Shown: one piece after another, positions 57,146 through 64,000 of the stretch
How the letters are laid out: every line of letters starts with the position of its first letter
Position numbering within the stretch: position 1 is the first letter of the stretch
Assembly: GCA_002310215.1 (NCBI GenBank)
Contig: DBYR01000013.1
Location: 213,406 to 277,405, forward strand
Reading direction: 5' to 3'
DNA: 64,000 nt
Origin: Bacteroidales bacterium UBA1181
Lineage (GTDB): Bacteria; Bacteroidota; Bacteroidia; Bacteroidales; Paludibacteraceae
The notes under the pieces: generated by a model
What the model was told of the DNA's origin: nothing
The model's database searches: none
The model's input: only the letters and a program-made list of their open reading frames with translations
Translations under genes and position numbers: made by a program

Positions 57146-57245
57146 AGCAGCACTAAAATCCACTATTTTAGTTAAACAATAAAGCCATTGGTCTGATAAC
57201 TTAAAAAATATCCCTAACTTCGCGCAGTGTTTTTTGTGATTGATT

Positions 57246-58208
57246 ATGGTAAAAATAGGAATTATAGGCGGTGCCGGCTATACGGCAGGCGAGTTGCTTC
57301 GCATCGTTTTGAACCATCCTCAGGTGGAGGTGGTCTTCGTTAACAGTAGCAGTAATGCGGGTAATAAACTCTATGACGTCCATGAGGGTCTTTTCGGCGA
57401 GACGGAGATGACCTTCACCGACGAGCTCCCTTTGGATAAGGTGGACGCCTTGTTCATCTGCTCGGGTCATGGGGATAGCAGGAAGTTCCTGGAGTCGCAT
57501 GTGGTGCCTTCCAACGTGAAGATCATCGACCTCTCGCAGGATTACCGCGACGAGAGCGACGGATTCGTCTATGGCTTGCCGGAGGTGAACCGTGAGCGCA
57601 TCAAGAAGGCCACTAAGCTGGCGAACCCTGGTTGTTTCGCCACGGCTATCCAAATCGGTCTCCTTCCGTTGGCGGCTAAGGGATTGCTGAAGGGCGAGGT
57701 GCACACCACTGGTATCACGGGTTCCACGGGTGCGGGTGTGAAGCCGAGCGCGACGTCCCACTTCAGTTGGAGAAACAACAACATCTCCATCTACAAGGCT
57801 TTCACGCACCAACACTTGTTGGAGATCAACCGCACCATGCGTCAGTTGCAGCCTAGCTTCAACCACGATATCAACTTCTTGCCTGTGCGCGGTGATTTCG
57901 CGAGGGGCATCTTCGTCTCTTCCTATACGGAGTGCGACTTGGAGATCGAGGAAATCCAGAAGCTCTACAAGGATTTCTACAAGGATGCGGCCTTCACCTT
58001 CGTGATGGACGCTAACCCAGACTTGAAGCAGGTGGTGAACACGAACAAGGGTATCGTCCACGTCGAGAAGCATGGCAATAAGTTGTTGATCATCTCCATG
58101 ATCGATAACTTGCTGAAGGGCGCTTCCGGTCAGGCTGTCCAAAACTTCAACCTGATGTTCGGGTTGGAGGAGACTTGCGGACTGAAGTTGAAACCGAGCG
58201 GTTTCTAA
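57246..58208 (+). CDS. argC: N-acetyl-gamma-glutamyl-phosphate reductase
   Basis: A 320-residue cytosolic enzyme of arginine biosynthesis. It reduces N-acetyl-glutamyl phosphate (or, in Bacteroidota, its N-succinyl counterpart) to the semialdehyde with NADPH. The N-terminal dinucleotide motif is VKIGIIGGAGYTAGELLR, and the catalytic Cys130 lies in KLANPGCFATAIQIG, followed by VHTTGITGSTGAG. An alternative TTG start two codons upstream was rejected in favour of ATG 57246. In many Bacteroidales argC sits in a cluster with argG and argD, but no other arg gene is seen here within the window. A terminator follows directly. Confidence 0.95.
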   Translation: MVKIGIIGGAGYTAGELLRIVLNHPQVEVVFVNSSSNAGNKLYDVHEGLFGETEMTFTDELPLDKVDALFICSGHGDSRKFLESHVVPSNVKIIDLSQDYRDESDGFVYGLPEVNRERIKKATKLANPGCFATAIQIGLLPLAAKGLLKGEVHTTGITGSTGAGVKPSATSHFSWRNNNISIYKAFTHQHLLEINRTMRQLQPSFNHDINFLPVRGDFARGIFVSSYTECDLEIEEIQKLYKDFYKDAAFTFVMDANPDLKQVVNTNKGIVHVEKHGNKLLIISMIDNLLKGASGQAVQNFNLMFGLEETCGLKLKPSGF

Positions 58209-58229
58209 TCGTACGGAACATATAAAAAG

Positions 58230-58264
58230 AAGGCGGGGCTGTCACGATGTGGCGGTCCCGCTTT
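58230..58264 (+). terminator. Rho-independent terminator after argC
   Basis: GCGGGG pairs with TCCCGC, with further inner pairs, 22 bases past the argC stop. Its outline resembles the hairpin at 39996-40039. Confidence 0.7.
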
Positions 58265-58333
58265 GACGTTTTAAGAGCCAACACACCTTGGTTCTGTAAA
58301 GGCATAAACAGACTCTACACATTTCGTTTTTAG

Positions 58334-59251
58334 TTAAACCTTTGCCAAAATATCAGATATAAACCCCGCATCAAACAGTTCGAAGGCGAAGCATTTCCTG
58401 CCAAGGTCCTTGAGCGAGGCGCCGAGGTGGTAGAGGATACTATTATCGATGATCAGAAAGCGGTCATGCATCGAAGTCGTGTGTCTTACTATAAGTGTAG
58501 GATACTGCGCATTGAAGCTGCGAATGTCTTGCGCTGTCAGTCGTGTGTTGGGCAAAGTGTAGATAGTGACGTCCACACCGCTATTCTTGGTCGAAAGCCG
58601 TTCGAGCACTGTGATGTCCACGTAATTGTCTATCAGCACAATCTCCCTCTGTGCCTGGCTAATAAAGCTTTGGAACTTAGCGTACGCATCGAATATCTGG
58701 CCTTGAAAGAAGATGCCTTGGGTATCATCGATTTTGTATCGGTCCATCAAAGAAAACAATTCAGCAATTTGCTTGTCGTGTTCTTTATGATGGATATCAG
58801 AATCTATGAGGTGCTTTTGTATGTTATCGATTTCTGCGAACACATGGGCATTGGTTTGCAGAAATTCTTTCATCTCCCGAAATAGTCTTATAAGCATTTT
58901 GCTTTGAACAACAGCCAAATCACCTTTTAGCACAGTCATCAACATATAAATCCCTTGCTCAGTAAATACGTATGGGTTGTATTTGAAGTTATGTCCTCTG
59001 CCTTTCCCCTGTTCATTCAAGGTGAAATTTTTGCACCTTGAAACAAATTTCACCTCATCCTCTGTCAACTGAAAACGAAAGTCCTCGTCAAAGCGTTCAA
59101 TATTATTCTTAACTTGACGATTGAAATCCTTAGTCGCATAGCCATAAATCTCAGCCAAGTCACTGTCGAGCATCACTTGGACTCCACGAATCGTGTAGAT
59201 TTTACCTTTAAAATCATCTACATTGTGTATTGCTATATTTTTCTTTTCCAT
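58334..59251 (-). CDS. ORF6N-domain protein with PLD-like C-terminal domain, copy 1
   Basis: A 305-residue protein. The N-terminal ORF6N domain (about 10-105), a DNA-binding fold of phage antirepressors, has KIYTIRGVQVMLDSDLAEIYG and NPYVFTEQGIYMLMTVL. A helical linker leads to a C-terminal domain (about 175-305) that resembles half of a phospholipase D fold, with HDRFLIIDNSILYHLGASLK matching the HxKx4D...GS pattern except Arg for Lys. The last 130 residues are almost identical to copies 2 and 3, while the N-terminal half is much more divergent. It is the last gene of the operon. An inverted repeat sits at 59016-59042 within the codons of SRCKNFTL. Function unknown; a DNA-targeting nuclease or regulator is an inference. 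Confidence 0.85.
   Translation of the reverse strand: MEKKNIAIHNVDDFKGKIYTIRGVQVMLDSDLAEIYGYATKDFNRQVKNNIERFDEDFRFQLTEDEVKFVSRCKNFTLNEQGKGRGHNFKYNPYVFTEQGIYMLMTVLKGDLAVVQSKMLIRLFREMKEFLQTNAHVFAEIDNIQKHLIDSDIHHKEHDKQIAELFSLMDRYKIDDTQGIFFQGQIFDAYAKFQSFISQAQREIVLIDNYVDITVLERLSTKNSGVDVTIYTLPNTRLTAQDIRSFNAQYPTLIVRHTTSMHDRFLIIDNSILYHLGASLKDLGRKCFAFELFDAGFISDILAKV
59016..59042. repeat. coding inverted repeat in ORF6N copy 1
   Basis: TTCAAGGTG and CACCTTGAA (9-bp arms) enclose nine bases. It is at the same codon position as the palindromes in copies 2-4, and its arms share the TTCAAGGT core with copy 4. Least perfect of the four. Confidence 0.8.
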
Positions 59252-59273
59252 ACAAATATACTTTTTCAGTTTA

Positions 59274-60158
59274 TCATATCACCTTCGCCAAAATATCAGG
59301 TATGAAACCCGCATCAAACAGTTCGAAGGCGAAGCATTTCTTGCCCAGGTCTTTGAGTGAGGCGCCAAGGTGGTAGAGGATGTTGTTGTCGATGATTAGG
59401 AAGCGGTCATGCATCGAAGTGGTGTGCCTTACCGTAAGTGTAGGGTACTGTGCATTGAAGCTGCGGATGTCCTGCGCTGTCAGTCGTGTGTTGGGCAAAG
59501 TGTAGATAGTGACGTCCACACCGCTATTCTTGGTCGAAAGCCGTTCGAGCACTGTGATGTCCACGTAATTGTCTATCAGCACAATCTCTTTCTGGGCTTG
59601 CGCAATAAAGCTCTGGAACTTAGCGTACGCATCGAATATCTGGCCTTGAAAGAAGATGCCTTGGGTGTCATCGATTTTGTAACGATCCATTCGGGTGAAT
59701 AATTCATCAATGCGCTTATCGGATTCTATACGATGTATCTCAAGCGAGTCAAGTCGCTGAAAGATCTGCGCATTGGACAAAAGGAATCTGCGCATAGAGA
59801 CAAAAGCCTTGATAATCTGAATACTTGCATTCACTGCGGTCTCACTTCTCAGAACAGATGCAAGCATAGTAACACCATGTTCAGTAAACACATACGGAAG
59901 TTTTCGAGTACCACCATCTTGTCCTACGAACAAATTATTTGGTGAAGTCGCAAATTGCGACTTCACGGACTCAAGCTCTTCTCTTGTAATTTGGAACATA
60001 AATTCTTCTGGGAAGCGTTCTTTGTTACGTTTCACCTGCTCATTGAGGCGTTTCGTCTCCACTCCATACAGTTCAGCAATGTCTCGGTCTATCATAACCT
60101 GCTGGTTACGAATTAGTAAGATTCTGTTTTGGATGGTTGTTACTTCTATTGGCATCAT
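59274..60158 (-). CDS. ORF6N-domain protein with PLD-like C-terminal domain, copy 2
   Basis: A 294-residue paralogue of copy 1. The ORF6N start MPIEVTTIQNRILLIRNQQV is shared with copies 3 and 4. The middle region carries SVKSQFATSPNN and LPYVFTEHGVTMLASVLRS, and residues after about 165 are nearly identical to copies 1 and 3 (DRYKIDDTQGIFFQGQ onward), ending with the HDRFLIID...GASLK PLD-like motif. A 25-bp perfect palindrome lies in the KSQFATS codons. Starts 19 bases after the copy 3 stop, so it is cotranscribed. The constant C-terminus and variable ORF6N region suggest variable DNA specificity on a fixed effector; that is inferred. Confidence 0.87.
   Translation of the reverse strand: MMPIEVTTIQNRILLIRNQQVMIDRDIAELYGVETKRLNEQVKRNKERFPEEFMFQITREELESVKSQFATSPNNLFVGQDGGTRKLPYVFTEHGVTMLASVLRSETAVNASIQIIKAFVSMRRFLLSNAQIFQRLDSLEIHRIESDKRIDELFTRMDRYKIDDTQGIFFQGQIFDAYAKFQSFIAQAQKEIVLIDNYVDITVLERLSTKNSGVDVTIYTLPNTRLTAQDIRSFNAQYPTLTVRHTTSMHDRFLIIDNNILYHLGASLKDLGKKCFAFELFDAGFIPDILAKVI
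59942..59966. repeat. 25-bp perfect coding palindrome in ORF6N copy 2
   Basis: Arm GTGAAGTCGCAA, central A, arm TTGCGACTTCAC. It encodes VKSQFATS; because of the odd centre the two strands read nearly the same peptide in frame. Confidence 0.95.
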
Positions 60159-60177
60159 TTTTCTTGTTGATTTATAG

Positions 60178-61047
60178 TTATACTTTGGTTAAAATATCAG
60201 GTATAAACCCTGCATCAAACAGTTCAAAGGCGAAACATTTCTTGCCCAGGTCTTTGAGTGAGGCGCCGAGGTGGTAGAGGATGCTGTCGTCGATGATCAG
60301 GAAGCGGTCATGCATCGAAGTGGTGTGCCTTACCGTAAGTGTAGGGTACTGCGCATTGAAGCTGCGAATGTCTTGCGCTGTCAGTCGTGTGTTGGGCAAA
60401 GTGTAGATAGTGACGTCCACACCGCTATTCTTGGTCGCTAGCCGTTCGAGCACTGTGATATCCACATAGTTGTCTATCAATATGATCTCCTTCTGTGCCT
60501 GACTAATAAAGCTTTGGAACTTAGCATACGCATCGAATATCTGGCCTTGGAAGAAGATGCCTTGGGTGTCATCGATTTTGTATCGGTCCATTCGGGTGAA
60601 TAATTCATCAATGCGCTTATCGGATTCTATACGATGTATCTCAAGCGAGTCAAGTCGCTGAAAGATCTGCGCATTGGGAAGAAGGAATCTGCGCATGGTG
60701 ACGAAAGCATCCATTATCTTGATACTTACTTGAATGGCGGTTTCGCTTTTCAAGACCGAACTAAGCATAGCACAGCCTTGTTCCGTAAAAACATAAGGCA
60801 GATATTGACGGCCTCCACGCGTTTCGTTTTTTGAGGTCGCAAATTGCGACCTCAAAAACTGATATTCTTCTGCTGTTAACTGAAACATAAATCGTTCGGG
60901 AAACCTTTCTATATTACGTTTCACCTGCTCATTGAGACGTTTGGTCTCCACTCCATAGAGTTCCGCAATGTCTCGGTCTATCATAACTTGCTGGTTACGA
61001 ATAAGTAAGATTCTGTTTTGGATGGTTGTTACTTCAATTGGCATCAT
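60178..61047 (-). CDS. ORF6N-domain protein with PLD-like C-terminal domain, copy 3
   Basis: A 289-residue paralogue with the same layout: ORF6N start (MPIEVTTIQNRILLIRNQQV), the variable part with FLRSQFATSKNETRGG and LPYVFTEQGCAMLSSVLKS, helical linker LPNAQIFQRLDSLEIHRIES shared with copy 2, and the constant PLD-like C-terminus (SMHDRFLIIDDSILYHLG). Copies 2 and 3 are near identical at the start and linker but diverge between about residues 45 and 110. A 31-bp palindrome lies in the LRSQFATS codons. It begins 19 bases after the truncated fourth copy. Function as for copy 2, unknown. Confidence 0.87.
   Translation of the reverse strand: MMPIEVTTIQNRILLIRNQQVMIDRDIAELYGVETKRLNEQVKRNIERFPERFMFQLTAEEYQFLRSQFATSKNETRGGRQYLPYVFTEQGCAMLSSVLKSETAIQVSIKIMDAFVTMRRFLLPNAQIFQRLDSLEIHRIESDKRIDELFTRMDRYKIDDTQGIFFQGQIFDAYAKFQSFISQAQKEIILIDNYVDITVLERLATKNSGVDVTIYTLPNTRLTAQDIRSFNAQYPTLTVRHTTSMHDRFLIIDDSILYHLGASLKDLGKKCFAFELFDAGFIPDILTKV
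60828..60858. repeat. 31-bp perfect coding palindrome in ORF6N copy 3
   Basis: Arm TTTTTGAGGTCGCAA, central A, and its exact complement. It lies in the codons for LRSQFATSK. Compared with copy 2, differences in one arm are matched by complementary changes in the other. Confidence 0.95.
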
Positions 61048-61066
61048 TTTTCTTATGGGTTTTTAG

Positions 61067-61414
61067 TTAAAACATGGTCGAAAAACATATATAGTGAAAT
61101 GAAAAGCAAAAATTGTCGGAAGCCATTGCTTGCTCTGTGAAAGCATAAGGCAAGTACTTTATATTTTTGCCTCGACTATCTGTGTTATTTTTCAAGGTCA
61201 CAAATTGTGACCTTGAAAAATAACACGAAGCCTCTTCCTTCGTTAATTGAAACATAAATCTATCAGGAAACCTATCGGCATTTCTTTTTACCGCTTGGTT
61301 CAAGACTTTCGTTTCCACTCCATACAGTTCCGCAATGTCTCGGTCTATCATAACTTGTTGGTTACGAATCAGTAAGATTCTGTTTTGGATTGTTGTTACT
61401 TCTATTGGCATCAT
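61067..61414 (-). pseudogene. truncated ORF6N gene, copy 4
   Basis: A 115-residue remnant. The ORF6N start MPIEVTTIQNRILLIRNQQV and NRADRF-like segment are present (NADRFPDRFMFQLTKEE), then YFSRSQFVTLKNNTD and KYLPYAFTEQ. After FTEQ the family sequence stops: the frame continues into an unrelated 20-residue tail (AMASDNFCFSFHYICF) and ends. The whole PLD-like half is missing, so an internal deletion is likely. It is nearest the operon promoter and could still be translated as a free DNA-binding domain acting on the others, which is speculation. It holds the longest of the four palindromes. Confidence 0.75.
61182..61226. repeat. 45-bp perfect coding palindrome in ORF6N copy 4
   Basis: Arms of 22 bp around a central A; inner arm TTTTTCAAGGTCACAA and its exact complement. 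It covers the codons of YFSRSQFVTLKNN. Length makes chance occurrence very unlikely. Confidence 0.95.
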
Positions 61415-61488
61415 TGTACTTATAGATTTTGTTAGTCAAAAAATCAGGTATTGATTAGAAAAAACAGACAGTAATTTATTTTACACGT

Positions 61489-61519
61489 CAAAGTTACACA
61501 TAACAATAGGAAAAGCAAA
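61489..61519 (-). promoter_or_regulatory. promoter of the ORF6N operon
   Basis: The minus strand has TTTG (61516-61519), a 19-base spacer and TAACTTTG (61489-61496), matching the Bacteroidota consensus. Leader of about 70 bases to the start of copy 4; the four genes are then spaced by 19-22 bases. Confidence 0.75.
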
Positions 61520-61616
61520 CAATATTATTTTTTAAATTAACCATATCCATCCTATTGAAAACAATAGATGAATATGATTGTAAAGGGAAATAACTATAAT
61601 AGGAATTTTTTCTGTT

Positions 61617-61810
61617 CCAGCCCTTCAGGCTGGGAAGGGTCATGCGGGTCATCTATACCCACGGCGTTGCCATGGGCTATATGTGTTGCAGCCTTTCAGG
61701 CTGATATATAATACTAGCATCGGAGACTTTTTGACTGAGAAACGTGCGGGTCATCATCACACACGGCGATACCATGGACTATATGTGTTACAAACTTTCG
61801 GGCTGATACG
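61617..61810. repeat. degenerate REP-like repeats
   Basis: Two diverged tandem units with CAGCCCTTCAGGCTG, GGCGTTGCCATGGGCTATATGTGTTGCA, then GCCTTTCAGGCTGATA and a further decayed copy (GGCGATACCATGGACTATATGTGTTACA). They share the GGCGTTGCC...GGCTATAT...CCTTCAGG plan of the units at 4.0-4.3 and 10.95-11.03 kb but lack the 32-bp flanks. Confidence 0.65.
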
Positions 61811-61834
61811 TACACCATCGTCACACCGCAACCA

Positions 61835-61868
61835 CAAAAAAATAGCGATGACATATCTGTCATCGCTA
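61835..61868 (-). terminator. Rho-independent terminator after the right-edge GH43 gene
   Basis: TAGCGATGACA pairs with TGTCATCGCTA around a 4-base loop; on the minus strand a run of T residues follows. It lies 23 bases past the stop at 61891. Confidence 0.9.
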
Positions 61869-61890
61869 CTTTCAATAGATATATTATTTG

Positions 61891-64000
61891 TTAGTACTTA
61901 ATCAACCTAACTGTTTTCTCACCATTGGAGACGAAATATACGCCTGTTGCGAGGTCGGAAACGATAACCTCCACGACCTCTGACTCGGCTACGAACGTCT
62001 TCACCGCAACACCCGTGGCTGAAGTGATAGTGACCATCTCGCCTCTATTCAACCCGCTTACAGTAACAACGTCCTTGGCTGGATTTGGCAATACCACAAG
62101 CGAAGCGTCTTCACCCTCAATCGTTTCAGTACCCGATGGCTCTTCGTAGAACATGTTCCATGAATCGAACGTCAACTCTCCGCTGAAGGTAAAGAACAAA
62201 TCCTTCGATGTAGGAATATCGGATGTCAGATCGCAGGTGAACTCCTCGAAAGATGAGTTGGACTCAACATTCAGGTAACCGAGAACCGGACCATTGGCCG
62301 AACCTGTCGAAATCCTGATGGCTCCTCCACATGGCGCGGAAACACGTGCCTTGAACTTGTTCACATCCTTAGCTAGTACGCCACACAAACCGATCCAGGA
62401 TCCATTCTTACCCTTTACCGCCATATTGGTTGATTTGCCAATATAATTCACCTCTATTCCACTCTGCCATGCGAAACACTCGGCCTGGATGTTCTTCGTT
62501 CCATCCACAGGAACAACCTGATCAACTCCCTTCGTAGTACCTGCGTCTACACCCAAAATCTTCCCTGCGGATTCATCCACATTGGCATAGTCAACATGTG
62601 AACTACGGTATCCTCCGCTGACTCCAATCTGGTTCTGTATCCACTGACTGTGATAAGTGATGTACCATTTGTCCTTGAATTTGAAGAATGAATGGTGATT
62701 GTTTCCGTTGTCGCCCAACCACTTGGATGGATTGTCGAACACCTTGCGGTCATACTTGAAGCCTGTCATAGGATTGGTGGAGATCATCGTGGAGATGACA
62801 GCATTGCTGATGCCTATGTTGTTGCCTCCTGTGTTCCAGTTGGTACAATAGGAGTATACATAGTTGTTGCCAATCTTGTTGATGCCTGCATCCTCGAAGA
62901 GATATGGCGGATTCAATGATTGAGCGCTACCATCGATGCTGATGAAGTCCTTGCCAAGCTTAGCGATACGGGCAGTACCTGGATCAGCATTCTTCCCTTG
63001 TGGCACACCACCACCGAAATAGATGTAACCAGTACCGTCATCATCCACAAGAACAGCTGGGTCGAACAACCATTCCACATTACAGTTCGGCATCGAACGG
63101 GTGATCAATCCTTGTCCCTTCTTCACATCCTCCCATGGTCCGTAAGGAGTGTCAGATGCCACCACATAGATACCGTTACCCCCATTAGCGAAGTAGAGGA
63201 AGAAACGCTCCTTGCCATTCATCTTCACGTGACAAGCTGTTGGAGCCCATGAGTTTCCAGCCTTGGAGATACCTCCCTGACCAGCCACCTTCATCGGTCC
63301 ATGATCCGTCCAGTTCACAAGGTCGGCGGAAGCGAGACAGACAATCTCAGTAATCGTGCCATATCCGTTGCTTTTGATTTTACCATTGTTATCGTACTCG
63401 TAGATATCGTGGGTCATATAGATATAAACGGAGTCACCGTAAACCATCGCACAAGGGTCCGCACCATAACGTTGCGTCATGATCGGGTTGTGGTTGGTGG
63501 TTGGTTTCACCTTAGGGTTCACATTGCTTAAAGCGATGGATGAGAAGACGGACGCCAACTCGACAGCGTCACGCTTGCCTATCACACAGCCATTATCGTC
63601 ATAAGGGTCATTGCCGTTCGACTCGTACTTCTCGAACGTCATGTAATCGATATCAAGCCAACTGCTGGTAATCTTCAGCTGCAACGTGTGCTGACCAGCC
63701 GAAATCTCACCTGTACGTGCGATGACAGTCCTGTAATCTTTGAAGCTACCTGTGTTAGGAGCGGAGATTTCACCAGTAATAGCCTTGCCGTCGATCAAAA
63801 GTTGGCAGGAAGCGGAAGCGTTATCCGTTGCGGCGGATACTGAAATCGTATATTTGGAGGTCTCCTTCACATCGACCGTATAGTTCAGCCACTCACCCTC
63901 TTGGTTGTAACCGATAGAGTAACCTGTCGCAGCCGCGTAAATATCCACACCATCGTTACGGAAGGCCTCGCCACGGTTTTCGGAATCCTCATCGCTGTAA
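61891..64000 (-). CDS. GH43 glycoside hydrolase with CBM6 modules and T9SS sorting domain, N-terminus outside window
   Basis: At least 703 residues; the frame is open to the right window edge. Order seen: partial CBM6 (to about residue 105, with GYSIGYNQEGEWLNYTVDV and SSWLDIDYMTFEKY), a GH43 catalytic domain (about 175-480), a second beta-sandwich resembling CBM6 (IQAECFAWQSGIEV onward), and a T9SS sorting domain starting VVLPNPAKDVVTVSGL and ending NGEKTVRLIKY. Catalytic candidates are Asp in RYGADPCAMVYGD (base), Asp in WLFDPAVLVDDDG and Glu in YLFEDAGINKIG (acid). Likely acts on arabinoxylan or related side chains as arabinofuranosidase or xylosidase. A signal peptide must lie outside the window. 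Confidence 0.92.
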   Translation of the reverse strand, partial: YSDEDSENRGEAFRNDGVDIYAAATGYSIGYNQEGEWLNYTVDVKETSKYTISVSAATDNASASCQLLIDGKAITGEISAPNTGSFKDYRTVIARTGEISAGQHTLQLKITSSWLDIDYMTFEKYESNGNDPYDDNGCVIGKRDAVELASVFSSIALSNVNPKVKPTTNHNPIMTQRYGADPCAMVYGDSVYIYMTHDIYEYDNNGKIKSNGYGTITEIVCLASADLVNWTDHGPMKVAGQGGISKAGNSWAPTACHVKMNGKERFFLYFANGGNGIYVVASDTPYGPWEDVKKGQGLITRSMPNCNVEWLFDPAVLVDDDGTGYIYFGGGVPQGKNADPGTARIAKLGKDFISIDGSAQSLNPPYLFEDAGINKIGNNYVYSYCTNWNTGGNNIGISNAVISTMISTNPMTGFKYDRKVFDNPSKWLGDNGNNHHSFFKFKDKWYITYHSQWIQNQIGVSGGYRSSHVDYANVDESAGKILGVDAGTTKGVDQVVPVDGTKNIQAECFAWQSGIEVNYIGKSTNMAVKGKNGSWIGLCGVLAKDVNKFKARVSAPCGGAIRISTGSANGPVLGYLNVESNSSFEEFTCDLTSDIPTSKDLFFTFSGELTFDSWNMFYEEPSGTETIEGEDASLVVLPNPAKDVVTVSGLNRGEMVTITSATGVAVKTFVAESEVVEVIVSDLATGVYFVSNGEKTVRLIKY

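Noticed and set aside
57201..58142. 313-codon minus-strand frame
   Set aside because: Shadow of argC, whose catalytic motifs are clear on the plus strand.
61683..61901. 72-codon plus-strand frame
   Set aside because: Composed of degenerate REP-like repeats and the terminator hairpin.

Overview
This window comes from a Bacteroidota genome, most likely order Bacteroidales. Three things point there. Promoters follow the TTTG / TAnnTTTG pattern of that phylum. Several secreted proteins carry C-terminal domains of the type IX secretion system (T9SS). The gene families are also typical: DUF2851, DUF3256, an RprX/RprY two-component pair, and TamB with an Omp85 partner. Genus cannot be fixed from the sequence; a T9SS-bearing Prevotella- or Parabacteroides-like gut or oral species would fit. 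No rRNA, tRNA, insertion sequence or CRISPR array was seen.

Layout. 1-4.0 kb holds housekeeping genes: the 5' part of pckA, a small barrel protein, a hotdog thioesterase, a YrdC/YciO-type protein and a DMT transporter. 4.0-12.4 kb is an accessory island of three paralogous secreted proteins built from a 26-residue repeat (CYxxMFxGCTSLTxAPxLPATxL). They are separated by composite intergenic repeats: a 32-bp direct repeat flanking a REP-like palindromic unit. 12.8-14.8 kb is a PKD-domain T9SS cargo. 14.9-25.4 kb has DUF2851 divergent from a likely operon of lipid kinase, barrel protein, lipoprotein, TamB and Omp85/TamA-like lipoprotein. 25.5-34.3 kb, on the minus strand, has a thioester-bearing alpha-2-macroglobulin lipoprotein with a DUF3256-like gene, then CstA with an overlapping FemAB-like transferase.

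34.4-45.3 kb has an MscS channel, a rhomboid protease, a GH43-CBM6-CBM6 enzyme, an acyltransferase, an unrecognised T9SS cargo and a GH5 enzyme. With a second GH43 at the right edge, this suggests surface degradation of arabinoxylan- or glucan-type plant polysaccharide. 45.5-54.7 kb has a giant 2-hydroxyacyl-CoA-dehydratase-activase-like protein, a KefB-type antiporter with two RCK_C domains, and rprX-rprY. 54.8-58.2 kb has an AAA/DUF4143 ATPase with tandem 40-bp repeats over its start, a membrane protein and argC.

58.3-61.5 kb is the most unusual part. It is a minus-strand operon of three full ORF6N-domain genes whose C-terminal halves are nearly identical phospholipase-D-like domains, plus a truncated fourth copy nearest the promoter. 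At the same codons in all four copies the DNA forms an inverted repeat. In three copies it is a perfect odd-centred palindrome (arms 12, 15 and 22 bp), and differences between copies are matched by complementary differences in the other arm. Either the palindrome itself is maintained, or it is repeatedly re-perfected by template switching. It is the best candidate here for undescribed biology.
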